Shown: positions 24,598 to 32,507 of the stretch, piece by piece
How positions within the stretch are numbered: position 1 is the first letter of the stretch
How the letters are laid out: the number at the start of each line of letters is the position of its first letter
Assembly: GCA_002339015.1 (NCBI GenBank)
Contig: DDJC01000097.1
Coordinates: 1-52,259 of the forward strand
Direction of reading: 5' to 3'
From: Burkholderiales bacterium UBA1834
GTDB taxonomy: Bacteria; Pseudomonadota; Gammaproteobacteria; Burkholderiales; Burkholderiaceae_C
DNA: 52,259 nt
Notes under the pieces: generated by a model
Database searches by the model: none
Told to the model about the DNA's origin: nothing
The model's input: only the letters and a program-made list of their open reading frames with translations
Translations under genes and position numbers: made by a program

Positions 24598-25290
24598 ATG
24601 TCCGCGTTGTTGCACACCGAATTCCTGGGGCTGGTGCCCTACGAACCCACTTATGCCGCCATGCGCGAGTTCACCGAATCGCGCAGCCCGGACACGCCAG
24701 ATCGCCTGTGGGTCTGCCAGCACCCGCCCGTGTTCACCCAGGGCCTGGCAGGCCAGGCCAGCCATGTGCTGCTCAACCCTGACGGGCCCGGCCACATCCC
24801 GGTGGTGCAGAGCAACCGCGGCGGCCAGGTCACCTACCATGGCCCCGGCCAGGTGGTGGGCTACCCCCTGCTGGATCTGCGCCGGCGTGGCTACTTCGTC
24901 AAGGAATACGTGCACCGCATCGAGGAGGCCGTGATCCGAACCCTGGCCCCGCTGGGCGTGACCGGCCACCGGCTGGCGGGCGCCCCCGGCATCTACGTGC
25001 GGCTTGACGACCCGGGCGCGCATGCGGCCCTGACCGACCCGCCCGACCCACGCGATCCCTTCAAGGGCCTGGGCAAGATCGCGGCCCTGGGCATCAAGGT
25101 GACCCGCCACTGCACCTACCACGGCGTGTCGCTCAACGTGGCCATGGACCTGTCCCCCTACGATCGCATCAACCCTTGCGGCTACGCCGGGTTGCGCACG
25201 GTGGACCTGGCCACCCTGGGTGTGCAGGCCGATGCGGACGAGGTGGCCCGCCTGCTGGCCGCCAAGCTGGAGACCTGGTTGGCGCCTTGA
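24598..25290 (+). CDS. lipB: Octanoyltransferase LipB
   Basis: Moves octanoyl from acyl carrier protein to lipoyl domains, the first step of lipoate synthesis. The 230-residue product has NRGGQVTYHGPGQVVGYPLL (near 77), the catalytic Lys in GLGKIAALGIKVTRHC and the acyl-accepting Cys at the end of that segment, then THGVSLNV-type and DLSPYDRINPCGYAGL. A Pro/Asp-rich insertion of about 15 residues (DDPGAHAALTDPPDPRD) precedes the Lys motif; it is common in betaproteobacterial LipB. lipA follows after 184 bases. Confidence 0.95.
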   Translation: MSALLHTEFLGLVPYEPTYAAMREFTESRSPDTPDRLWVCQHPPVFTQGLAGQASHVLLNPDGPGHIPVVQSNRGGQVTYHGPGQVVGYPLLDLRRRGYFVKEYVHRIEEAVIRTLAPLGVTGHRLAGAPGIYVRLDDPGAHAALTDPPDPRDPFKGLGKIAALGIKVTRHCTYHGVSLNVAMDLSPYDRINPCGYAGLRTVDLATLGVQADADEVARLLAAKLETWLAP

Positions 25291-25474
25291 ACCTGTCGTG
25301 CCGGCCAGCAGGCCATGAAGCGGCTGAATGGACACCGTGCGACAGGGCGCATTGTGGAAGTCCACACCCCCGGCAGGCTCGGACATTCCCCCGTCCGAAA
25401 GCCTGATCGGCTACAGTGGCGGTTCGGCTCTTTGGTTTCCGCGTCGTCCCCGCGGTCAGGGCCGCCTGCAGCCC

Positions 25475-26473
25475 ATGTCCACGAACCTGAACGATCCCGT
25501 GCCGGCGCCCGCCGCCGCGTACGACCCCGCCGCCAAGCAGAAGGCCCAGGCCAAGACCGCACGCATTCCCATCAAGATCGTGCCTGCCGGCGAGGTGCTG
25601 AAAAAGCCCGACTGGATCCGCGTCAAGGCGGGCTCGCCCAACACCCGCTACTACGAGATCAAGCAGATCCTGCGCGAGCACAAGCTGCACACGGTCTGCG
25701 AAGAGGCCTCATGTCCCAACATCGGCGAGTGCTTCGGCAAGGGCACGGCCACTTTCATGATCATGGGTGACAAGTGCACCCGCCGCTGCCCCTTCTGCGA
25801 CGTGGGCCACGGCCGCCCCGATCCGCTCGATGTGGACGAGCCCGCCAACCTGGCCAAGACCATCGGTGCGCTCAAGCTGAGCTATGTGGTGATCACCAGC
25901 GTGGACCGCGACGACCTGCGCGACGGCGGCGCCGGCCACTTCGTGGAATGCATCCGCCAGGTGCGCGCGCAATCGCCCGACACCCGCATCGAGATCCTGA
26001 CACCTGATTTCCGTGGCCGCATGGACCGCGCGTTGGAGATCCTCAAGGCCGCGCCGCCCGATGTGATGAACCACAACCTGGAGACGGTGCCGCGCCTGTA
26101 CAAGGAAGCCCGCCCGGGGTCTGACTATCAATACAGCCTGAACCTGCTCAAGCGCTTCAAGGCGTTCGCGCCGCACGTGCCCACCAAGAGCGGCCTGATG
26201 CTGGGCCTGGGTGAGACGGATGAAGAAATCCTGCAGGTGATGCGCGACATGCGCGCGCACGGCATCGACATGATCACCATTGGCCAGTACCTGGCCCCCA
26301 GCGGCCATCACCTGCCAGTGCGCCGCTATGTGCACCCGGACACTTTCAAGATGTTCGAGCGGGAGGCCGAGGCCATGGGCTTCACGCATGCAGCCGTGGG
26401 CGCGATGGTGCGCTCCAGCTACCATGCGGACCAGCAGGCGGCGCAGGCGGGCGTGGTGAGGTTGCCCCTGTAA
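25475..26473 (+). CDS. lipA: Lipoyl synthase LipA
   Basis: A radical-SAM enzyme that inserts two sulfurs into protein-bound octanoyl groups. The 332-residue product carries the auxiliary cluster motif CEEASCPNIGEC (C-x4-C-x5-C) and the radical-SAM motif CTRRCPFC (C-x3-C-x2-C). It also has the conserved MNHNLETVPRLYKEARPGSDY and the C-terminal VRSSYHAD with the Ser that ligates the sacrificial cluster. The start at 25475 (MSTNLNDPVP) was chosen over a frame running back to 25328, whose prefix looks non-coding. It completes the lipB-lipA pair and marks the edge of the core region before the arsenic operon. Confidence 0.96.
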   Translation: MSTNLNDPVPAPAAAYDPAAKQKAQAKTARIPIKIVPAGEVLKKPDWIRVKAGSPNTRYYEIKQILREHKLHTVCEEASCPNIGECFGKGTATFMIMGDKCTRRCPFCDVGHGRPDPLDVDEPANLAKTIGALKLSYVVITSVDRDDLRDGGAGHFVECIRQVRAQSPDTRIEILTPDFRGRMDRALEILKAAPPDVMNHNLETVPRLYKEARPGSDYQYSLNLLKRFKAFAPHVPTKSGLMLGLGETDEEILQVMRDMRAHGIDMITIGQYLAPSGHHLPVRRYVHPDTFKMFEREAEAMGFTHAAVGAMVRSSYHADQQAAQAGVVRLPL

Positions 26474-26588
26474 ACGCATCAGGAACTGTGGCCGGTGTGC
26501 CGAGGGCTGAGGGCTGCTTCACTGTCAGCCGCGGCTGGTCCGGTGCATCGAAGACATCCGAATGCAGTGGGGGAATGTCTGATCGCCC

Positions 26589-27644
26589 TCAAGCACGCTG
26601 TGCTCCTTGCTCGTACCAGCCCTTGCTCTGATTGACCACTCTCACGACGAGCAGCATCACCGGAACTTCAATCAGCACCCCCACCACCGTGGCCAAGGCC
26701 GCCCCAGACTGGAAGCCGAAGAGGCTGATAGCCGCGGCCACGGCCAGTTCGAAGAAGTTGCTTGCCCCGATCAAGGCAGAAGGGCATGCAACGCTATGGG
26801 CCTCACCCAGCTTGCGGTTGAGCCAGTAAGCCAGTGCTGAGTTGAACAGGACCTGGATCAGGATGGGAACAGCGAGCATGGCAATCACGAGCGGCTGGTC
26901 GATGATGGCCTGCCCTTGGAAGGCAAACAGAAGCACCAAGGTAGCCAGCAGTGCAGTGATGGACCACGGCCCGATCTTCGCCAACGCGGCTTCGAATCCT
27001 GCCGCTCCCCGTTTCAGTAAATGCCGGCGCAGGAGTTGGGCCAGGATGACGGGCACCACGATGTAGAGCACGACCGATGTCACCAGCGTGTCCCAGGGTA
27101 CCGTGATGGACGACAGCCCCAGCAGCAAGCCCACCACCGGGGCGAAGGCGAAGACCATGATCGTGTCGTTGAGCGCCACCTGGCTGAGCGTGAACAGGGG
27201 ATGCCCATTCGTCAGCCGGCTCCAGACAAACACCATGGCCGTGCATGGGGCCGCTGCAAGCAGGATCAGGCCGGCGATGTAGCTGTCGAGCTGCTCAGCA
27301 GGCAGCCACGGCGCGAACACCTCACGCACGAACAGCCAGCCCAGAAACGCCATCGAAAAGGGCTTCACGGCCCAGTTCACGAACAGCGTCACGCCAATGC
27401 CACGCCAGTGGGCCTTGACCTGCGACAGGCTGCTGAAGTCCACCTTGATGAGCATCGGAATGATCATCACCCAGATGAGCAGCCCCACGGGCAGGTTGAC
27501 CTGGGCAAGCTCCATGCGCCCGATGGCCTGGAAGGGTGCTGGTGCGAGCTGGCCCAGCCCAATGCCGACAACGATGCAGAGGAAAACCCAGACGGTAAGG
27601 TAGCGCTCGAAGACGCTCATGGGCTGTGCTGTGGAATGCGACAT
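26589..27644 (-). CDS. acr3: Arsenite efflux transporter Acr3
   Basis: A 351-residue, ten-helix inner-membrane permease of the ACR3/BASS family that exports As(III). The essential Cys of helix 4 is at C134 in LAAAPCTAMVFVWSRLTNG, and the conserved Glu of helix 9 is at E299 in GASNFFELAVAAA. It is the last gene of the arsenic operon, starting 8 bases after the second arsC. It differs from ArsB-type pumps in having the PCTAMVF signature. Confidence 0.95.
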   Translation of the reverse strand: MSHSTAQPMSVFERYLTVWVFLCIVVGIGLGQLAPAPFQAIGRMELAQVNLPVGLLIWVMIIPMLIKVDFSSLSQVKAHWRGIGVTLFVNWAVKPFSMAFLGWLFVREVFAPWLPAEQLDSYIAGLILLAAAPCTAMVFVWSRLTNGHPLFTLSQVALNDTIMVFAFAPVVGLLLGLSSITVPWDTLVTSVVLYIVVPVILAQLLRRHLLKRGAAGFEAALAKIGPWSITALLATLVLLFAFQGQAIIDQPLVIAMLAVPILIQVLFNSALAYWLNRKLGEAHSVACPSALIGASNFFELAVAAAISLFGFQSGAALATVVGVLIEVPVMLLVVRVVNQSKGWYEQGAQRA

Positions 27645-27652
27645 CGTGGTTC

Positions 27653-28156
27653 TCAGCTTCTGGCAATCCTGCCCAGGGCATCTGCCAGCGCGGGTCTGTC
27701 CATGGTTTCCAGCGGCAGGGCCAGAAGCTGCAGCATCTTGAAGCCAATGGCTTGGCGGGTCAGCTCGAATGCCCGGCGCTTGCCCTCTTCGCCCCCTTCT
27801 GCATTGGAAGGATCAGGGTAGCCCCAGTGGACCTTGACAGGCTGCCCGTTTGCTCCGAAGAACACTGGGCACGCTTCGGCTGCCGCGCTGTCACACACCG
27901 TGATCACGACGGCCAATGGCGGGGCATCGGCTCCCGTGAACTCATCCCAGCTCTTGCTTCGATAGCTTGCGGTGTCGATGCCCGCGTTTTGAAGCGCTTC
28001 CACTGCAAAGGGATTGATTCGACCACTGGGGGCGCTGCCCGCGCTGTGGGCTTTCACGTCGCGCCCGAGCTGCGCGGCCAGGTGGTTCAACATGCCCTCC
28101 GACAGGACGCTGCGGGCGGAGTTGTGGGTGCACAGGATCAGAACATGAATGGTCAT
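27653..28156 (-). CDS. arsC: Arsenate reductase, LMW phosphatase/thioredoxin type (second copy)
   Basis: Reduces As(V) to As(III) so that Acr3 can export it. The 167-residue product has the PTP-like P-loop LCTHNSARS (Cys-x5-Arg) at the N-terminus and the redox pair CDSAAAEAC near 87-95, the hallmark of the thioredoxin-coupled ArsC of plasmid pI258. The C-terminal third is a helix as in the Gram-negative form. The P-loop His (THNSARS) differs from the Gly of the upstream copy. It sits 8 bases from each neighbour in the operon. Confidence 0.92.
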   Translation of the reverse strand: MTIHVLILCTHNSARSVLSEGMLNHLAAQLGRDVKAHSAGSAPSGRINPFAVEALQNAGIDTASYRSKSWDEFTGADAPPLAVVITVCDSAAAEACPVFFGANGQPVKVHWGYPDPSNAEGGEEGKRRAFELTRQAIGFKMLQLLALPLETMDRPALADALGRIARS

Positions 28157-28164
28157 GGCGCGCC

Positions 28165-28659
28165 TCAGACCTTGCCGATGGCGTTGAGTTGCGATTGCAG
28201 CGACAGAGCGTCGAGGCTTGGGGACGGCAGGGAGAGCATCAGCTCGATGCGGCGCTTGAGGATCTGCGCCACATCATTGAACGCCTGCCTCTTCCTGTCC
28301 TCGCTGCCTTCGACGGCTGCCGGGTCATGGACGCCCCAGTGCGCCGAGACGGGCTGGCCTGGCCACACCGGGCACACTTCTCCGGCGGCGTTGTCGCAAA
28401 CCGTGAAGACGAAGGCCATCTCCGGCGCGCCGGGTTGTGCGAACTCATTCCAGCTCTTGCTGCTGAAGTCACTTTGGTTCATGCCCAGCCGATCCAGCAC
28501 GTCCAAGGCCAGGGGATGCACGCTGCCCTTGGGTTGGCTGCCCGCAGACCAAGCCCGAAAACGACCTTTGCCCAGAGTGTTCAGGATGCCTTCGGCCATG
28601 ATGGACCGGGCGGAATTGCCTGTGCACACGAACAGAACGTTGCGCAACTTCTCACTCAT
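28165..28659 (-). CDS. arsC: Arsenate reductase, LMW phosphatase/thioredoxin type (first copy)
   Basis: A 164-residue arsenate reductase with P-loop VCTGNSARSIMAEG and the redox cysteines in TVCDNAAGEVCPVWPG. The overall layout is the same as the next gene, but the sequences are clearly diverged, so the pair is not a recent duplication. One copy may work on a different thiol partner or arsenical. It lies 7 bases after arsI and 8 bases before the second arsC. Confidence 0.92.
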   Translation of the reverse strand: MSEKLRNVLFVCTGNSARSIMAEGILNTLGKGRFRAWSAGSQPKGSVHPLALDVLDRLGMNQSDFSSKSWNEFAQPGAPEMAFVFTVCDNAAGEVCPVWPGQPVSAHWGVHDPAAVEGSEDRKRQAFNDVAQILKRRIELMLSLPSPSLDALSLQSQLNAIGKV

Positions 28660-28666
28660 GACAACC

Positions 28667-29167
28667 TCAGCAGCAGCCAGTAGATGCCGTTTTCACGGGG
28701 ACGCCGATGGGCTTGCCTTGCAACCTCGGCGCGCACGAGGCTTGTGGCCCGCTTTGATGGGCCTTGAGTTCGGCCTTGTCGGGTGTTGCCTCGCTAAAGA
28801 CAGGGATGCTGCCGAGGGTGCGGAAGTGCTCCCACGGCAGACCTTGCGGGTCGAGGAGCCAGTGCTTGTCGCTGCGGGCATAGCAGCATGACGTCGTACC
28901 CTCGCCGACGAGCGACATGTCTGCCGCATGGGCTTGCTCTTTCAGTGCTGCCAGGTCCTCCTCGGTGTCTACCTGGATGCCCAGGTGATCTACTCCGAGG
29001 TGTCCCTGACCTCGGGTGGAGATGGCGAAGTTGACGGCTGGCTCATCCAGCATCCATTTCGCGTAATCCACCTCTGAACGGGTAGGCTGGGCGCCGAACA
29101 TCGCGGAATAGAAGGCGATGTTGCGTGCGAGATCCTCCACATGCACGTGGATGTGCAGGCGCTTCAT
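28667..29167 (-). CDS. arsI: ArsI/CadI-family dioxygenase (C-As bond lyase)
   Basis: A vicinal-oxygen-chelate protein of 166 residues. ArsI enzymes use Fe2+ and O2 to cleave methyl or aryl groups from trivalent organoarsenicals. The start MKRLHIHVHVEDLARNIAFY brings the first metal His (H5). The second His lies in LGVDHLGIQVD and the metal Glu in LPWEHFRTLG (E113). The substrate-binding vicinal cysteines are C94-C95 in TTSCCYARSDKHW, the feature that marks the ArsI/CadI subgroup among VOC proteins. A Cys pair (TGCC) also ends the protein. The ATG at 29167 is preferred over a longer frame overlapping arsR. Confidence 0.88.
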   Translation of the reverse strand: MKRLHIHVHVEDLARNIAFYSAMFGAQPTRSEVDYAKWMLDEPAVNFAISTRGQGHLGVDHLGIQVDTEEDLAALKEQAHAADMSLVGEGTTSCCYARSDKHWLLDPQGLPWEHFRTLGSIPVFSEATPDKAELKAHQSGPQASCAPRLQGKPIGVPVKTASTGCC

Positions 29168-29178
29168 GACAGTTCCTT

Positions 29179-29514
29179 TCAGCAGGAGGAGCAGGTCTTG
29201 GCGGCTGCCACCTCGGAAGTCGAGCACGGCTGCCCTTCGCAGCAATGCTCGGTCAAGTACCCCAACAGGGCATTCATGCGGTCAAACGCTGCGCGGTAAA
29301 TCAGGTTGCGGCCATCCCGCTCCTGGGAGATCAGGCCAGCGTGTACCAGCTCTTTGAGATGGAAGGACAGGGACGTGGCAGGGACATCGAGCTGCTCGGT
29401 GAGGTGGCCCGGCGTTAGCCCTTGCGGGCCAGCCACAACCAATGCCCGAAACACTCGAAGGCGCACAGGCTGAGCAAGTGCGGCAAGAGACTTCACGACG
29501 TCTGTTTCTTCCAT
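29179..29514 (-). CDS. arsR: ArsR-family arsenic-responsive repressor
   Basis: A 111-residue winged-helix repressor that releases DNA when As(III) binds. The recognition helix region is VPATSLSFHLKELVHAGLIS. The metalloid site is C-terminal: C91-C92 and C97 in EHCCEGQPC, resembling the Acidithiobacillus ferrooxidans type rather than the CVC site in the DNA-binding helix of the E. coli type. Two further cysteines end the protein (KTCSSC). The start codon overlaps the operator and no Shine-Dalgarno sequence precedes it. It is the first gene of arsR-arsI-arsC-arsC-acr3, with gaps of only 7-11 bases throughout. Confidence 0.95.
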   Translation of the reverse strand: MEETDVVKSLAALAQPVRLRVFRALVVAGPQGLTPGHLTEQLDVPATSLSFHLKELVHAGLISQERDGRNLIYRAAFDRMNALLGYLTEHCCEGQPCSTSEVAAAKTCSSC

Positions 29515-29548
29515 TATTCAATAATAGTTGAATAATTGGATAAGTCAA
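29513..29548 (-). promoter_or_regulatory. ars promoter and ArsR operator overlapping the arsR start codon
   Basis: A perfect 9-bp inverted repeat ATTATTCAA (29513-29521) / TTGAATAAT (29528-29536) stands out as an AT-rich island. On the minus strand a -35 box TTGACT (29548-29543) and a -10 box TATTAT (29526-29521) are 16 bases apart; the -10 lies inside the repeat. The expected start site (about 29514) coincides with the A of the arsR ATG, so the transcript may be leaderless. Confidence 0.7.
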
Positions 29549-29690
29549 GGGCACAGTGCGCTGCAGCTTAGAAGGGGACACTGCCAAGTGCTTCGCTCAT
29601 TTGGCATGTCATGCGTCGGTCCACCAGGCTGAGCCTGCCCCCTCTCCAGGCGTGGTAGACGGCCAGACTGTGTGTGACAATGCAGAGGCT

Positions 29691-30050
29691 ATGCGCATCC
29701 TCCGCCCGTCACCATGGCTTTCCCGCTTTATCGTGGCGTGGTTTGCTTTGGCGCTTGGCGTCATCAGCGCCTTGCCCTTGAGCTTTCCCAAGACCATCGG
29801 CGTGGTGTGCACAGCGGGTGGCGGCGTCAAGGTTGTCGTTGCAAACTTTGACGGCAAGGGCAAGCTGACGCACCATGCGGTTGATTGCCCCCTTTGCCTG
29901 GGGGCGGCCATGCCGCTGCCTGAGGTGCCCACCGTGGTGAGTGCCCATCACCAGCCGTTGTCCCATGCGCTCAAGCCCGCAACAGCGGCTCACATTGCGT
30001 CACTGGTCGGCGCACCTTTCCCGCCGCGCGGGCCGCCAAGCTTCGCCTGA
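29691..30050 (+). CDS. DUF2946 family protein
   Basis: A 119-residue protein with an N-terminal hydrophobic segment (RFIVAWFALALGVISALPLS) that is a signal peptide or anchor. A short beta region follows and then the family motif DCPLCLGAAMPLP, whose CPLC pair could bind a metal. DUF2946 proteins commonly sit beside TonB-dependent metal receptors, including copper ones, and the next gene here is such a receptor. The function is unknown. The start MRILRPSPWLSRF at 29691 is chosen; the frame reads back to 29556 through sequence without coding character. It is divergent from arsR. Confidence 0.75.
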   Translation: MRILRPSPWLSRFIVAWFALALGVISALPLSFPKTIGVVCTAGGGVKVVVANFDGKGKLTHHAVDCPLCLGAAMPLPEVPTVVSAHHQPLSHALKPATAAHIASLVGAPFPPRGPPSFA

Positions 30051-30102
30051 AGCAGCATCCTTCGATCCCTTAGCCCTTTCCGTTTCTCTGCAGAGCCCTC
30101 TC

Positions 30103-30120
30103 GCGTGCGTGTACGCACGC
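30103..30120. other. Palindrome in the DUF2946-receptor gap
   Basis: GCGTGCG (30103-30109) / CGCACGC (30114-30120) around TGTA, in the 290-base non-coding gap 30051-30340. No T-run follows. It could be a regulator site or a weak hairpin. I see no Fur box and no E. coli-type NikR operator (GTATGA-N16-TCATAC) in the gap. Confidence 0.3.
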
Positions 30121-30340
30121 TTGCATTGAGATCGGCTAGATGGTCACGGCACACGCCTATCGGTCCGGCTGACACACGAAGGTCTCGCGCCGACAAGTGC
30201 TTATCGGCCACTTGTCTCCAACGCAGTCAATAGCCAGCACAGGTGAAGGCCCGAATTCAAACGGCCTACCGCTGTTGCTCGACTGCTCATTCAATGTGCT
30301 GTCTCGGTCGAGATCAGCACACGCTCGCGCATACATCGCC

Positions 30341-32494
30341 ATGAAAACAACCGTCGCTTCGTGCTCGCTTTTCTCTTTCCGTCTGTCCCGTGGAGCTTTG
30401 ATGCTCCCTTTGGCCGTCCCTCTGGTTCTGGCAACTCAAAGCGCCATGGCGCAAGAGGCAGAAGGGGCGCTGCCTTCCGTCACGGTGGTCGGCAAGGCCC
30501 CGCGTGGACTTGCCACCTCATCGTCCACAGGCTCCAACCTTGGTGTGACACCTATGCAAACGCCCGCCAGCATCGAGGTGATCACCCAGGAGCAGCTCCG
30601 GTCACGCGGCGACTCATCCCTGATAGACGCCATCACTCGGGCGACAGGCATCACCAGCCTGGGCCACCCGGGCAACAGCGGCAGTGCGCTGTCCGCACGG
30701 GGCTTCATCGACAGCACCTCGGTCATGCGGCTGTACGACGGCACGCGTCAGTACGGCGGTGTGGCCGTCAGCTTTCCCTTCGACACCTGGTCGGTCGAGC
30801 GCATTGAGGTGCTGCGCGGTCCGGCCTCTGTGATCTACGGTGATGGCGCGATCGGCGGGGTCATCAACGTCATTCCCAAGAAGCCCATGCGCGGCCAGAT
30901 CCGCAACGAGATCCAGGCCACGGTGGGTACGGAAGGCAAGCGTGCCCTCGCGTTCGGCAGCACGGGGGCCGTCAACGATGTGCTCTCGTACTGGGTCGGC
31001 GTGAGTGGGGATCGATCGGACGGCTGGGTGGACCGGGGCGACTCGCGCAACATGACCTTCTCCGGGGCGCTGCAGTTTGATGTCTCGCCTGATCTCAGCG
31101 TGACACTGAGTCATTCGCAGGGCGAGCAGCACCCGATGCGCTACTTCGGCATTCCGCTGGTCAACGGCCATCAGCTGTCGGCGCTGAGAGACAAGAACTA
31201 CAACGTTGCCGATGGCGAGATCGAATACAAGGACCGTTGGACTGAATTGGCGGCGACCTGGTCGCCCAGTAGCAACGTCGTTGTGCGCAGCAAGCTCTAC
31301 GACATCCAGAGCAACCGCTACTGGCGCAACGCTGAGGCCTACGAGTACAACACCACCACGGGCCTGATCGACCGCTCCGACAACACGGAGATCGGCCACG
31401 ATCAGACGCAGACGGGCAACACCACCGATGCCACGTTCAAAGGCGCCTTGTTTGGCCTGCCCAACCAAGTCTCCGTGGGCTTCGACGTGAACACCAGCTC
31501 TTTCACCCACACCAACAATACCTATACAGGCAGCTCCGGTTCGGTGGATCCGTACAACCCGGTTCCGGGGCTGTACAGCAGCAGCGTTCCTTTCATTCCG
31601 CGCTACCGCAACAGTGCTGAGCAGTATGCAGTTTTCGCGGAGAACCGGCTGGAGATGACTCCCCAGTGGTCCCTGATCGCCGGGCTTCGCCATGACCACG
31701 CCGACGTTTCCCGCCGAGACCTGGTTGCCGGCAAGCAAGCGTTCGGCAAGCGCTATTCCAACACCGGATGGCGACTCGGCACGGTGTACCAGCTGCAGCC
31801 AGAACTGGCCCTGTACGCACAGTACTCGCAGGCGGCCGATCCAGTCTCAGGCATGTTGATGCTGTCCCCCGCAAACAGCGCGTTCAAGCTGTCCACCGGC
31901 AAGCAACTTGAAGTGGGCCTGAAGCAATCCTTCTGGGACAAGCGTGGTGACTGGACACTGGCCGTGTATGAGATCAAGAAGAACAATCTGCTGACACGGG
32001 ACACCACAGACCCTTCGCGGCGTGTGCAGGTCGGCGAGCGCTCTTCACAGGGCGTGGAAGCCACGTTGAGCCTTGCCGTGACAAGGACCATCCAGCTGGA
32101 TGCGAATGCCGCCCTGCTGAAGGCCCGGTATGACGATTTCACGGAATCGGTAGGGGGCTTGGCCGTCGCGCGTGATGGCAAGGTGCCAACCGATGTGCCG
32201 CAGCAAGTGGCCAACCTGTGGCTCGGCTGGAAGTTCATGCCCGACTGGACAGCTTCGGGTAGTCTGCGTTACGTCGGCAAGCGCTACGCGGACAACGCCA
32301 ACACCCTGAAGCTGCCCTCGTACACAAGCACCGACCTGTCTCTGCAGTGGCGTGCGACACAGGACACCACATTGTCGCTGCGTGGCTTCAACGTGTTCGA
32401 CAAGACGTACTTCACCACCGCCTACTACACCACCACGCAGTGGCTGGTTGGTGAGGGCCGGCGCGTCGAACTGACGCTGAACCACAAGTTCTGA
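30341..32494 (+). CDS. TonB-dependent outer-membrane receptor (siderophore/metal type)
   Basis: A 717-residue outer-membrane receptor. The signal peptide (to about residue 40, TQSAMAQEAE) is followed by a TonB-box-like segment LPSVTVVGKAP, and the plug domain contains TPASIEVITQEQL, LSARGFIDSTS and RIEVLRGPASVIYGDGAIGG. A 22-strand barrel ends in the aromatic VELTLNHKF. Plug and barrel look like the ferrisiderophore branch (FpvA/FhuE-like), but receptors for nickel or copper chelates share this form. The start at 30341 gives the signal peptide; a frame to 30197 adds an unlikely prefix. It is followed after 13 bases by a PepSY membrane protein, with nikR further on. The ligand cannot be told from sequence. 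Confidence 0.88.
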   Translation: MKTTVASCSLFSFRLSRGALMLPLAVPLVLATQSAMAQEAEGALPSVTVVGKAPRGLATSSSTGSNLGVTPMQTPASIEVITQEQLRSRGDSSLIDAITRATGITSLGHPGNSGSALSARGFIDSTSVMRLYDGTRQYGGVAVSFPFDTWSVERIEVLRGPASVIYGDGAIGGVINVIPKKPMRGQIRNEIQATVGTEGKRALAFGSTGAVNDVLSYWVGVSGDRSDGWVDRGDSRNMTFSGALQFDVSPDLSVTLSHSQGEQHPMRYFGIPLVNGHQLSALRDKNYNVADGEIEYKDRWTELAATWSPSSNVVVRSKLYDIQSNRYWRNAEAYEYNTTTGLIDRSDNTEIGHDQTQTGNTTDATFKGALFGLPNQVSVGFDVNTSSFTHTNNTYTGSSGSVDPYNPVPGLYSSSVPFIPRYRNSAEQYAVFAENRLEMTPQWSLIAGLRHDHADVSRRDLVAGKQAFGKRYSNTGWRLGTVYQLQPELALYAQYSQAADPVSGMLMLSPANSAFKLSTGKQLEVGLKQSFWDKRGDWTLAVYEIKKNNLLTRDTTDPSRRVQVGERSSQGVEATLSLAVTRTIQLDANAALLKARYDDFTESVGGLAVARDGKVPTDVPQQVANLWLGWKFMPDWTASGSLRYVGKRYADNANTLKLPSYTSTDLSLQWRATQDTTLSLRGFNVFDKTYFTTAYYTTTQWLVGEGRRVELTLNHKF

Positions 32495-32507
32495 GCCCGA
32501 TCTGCCC

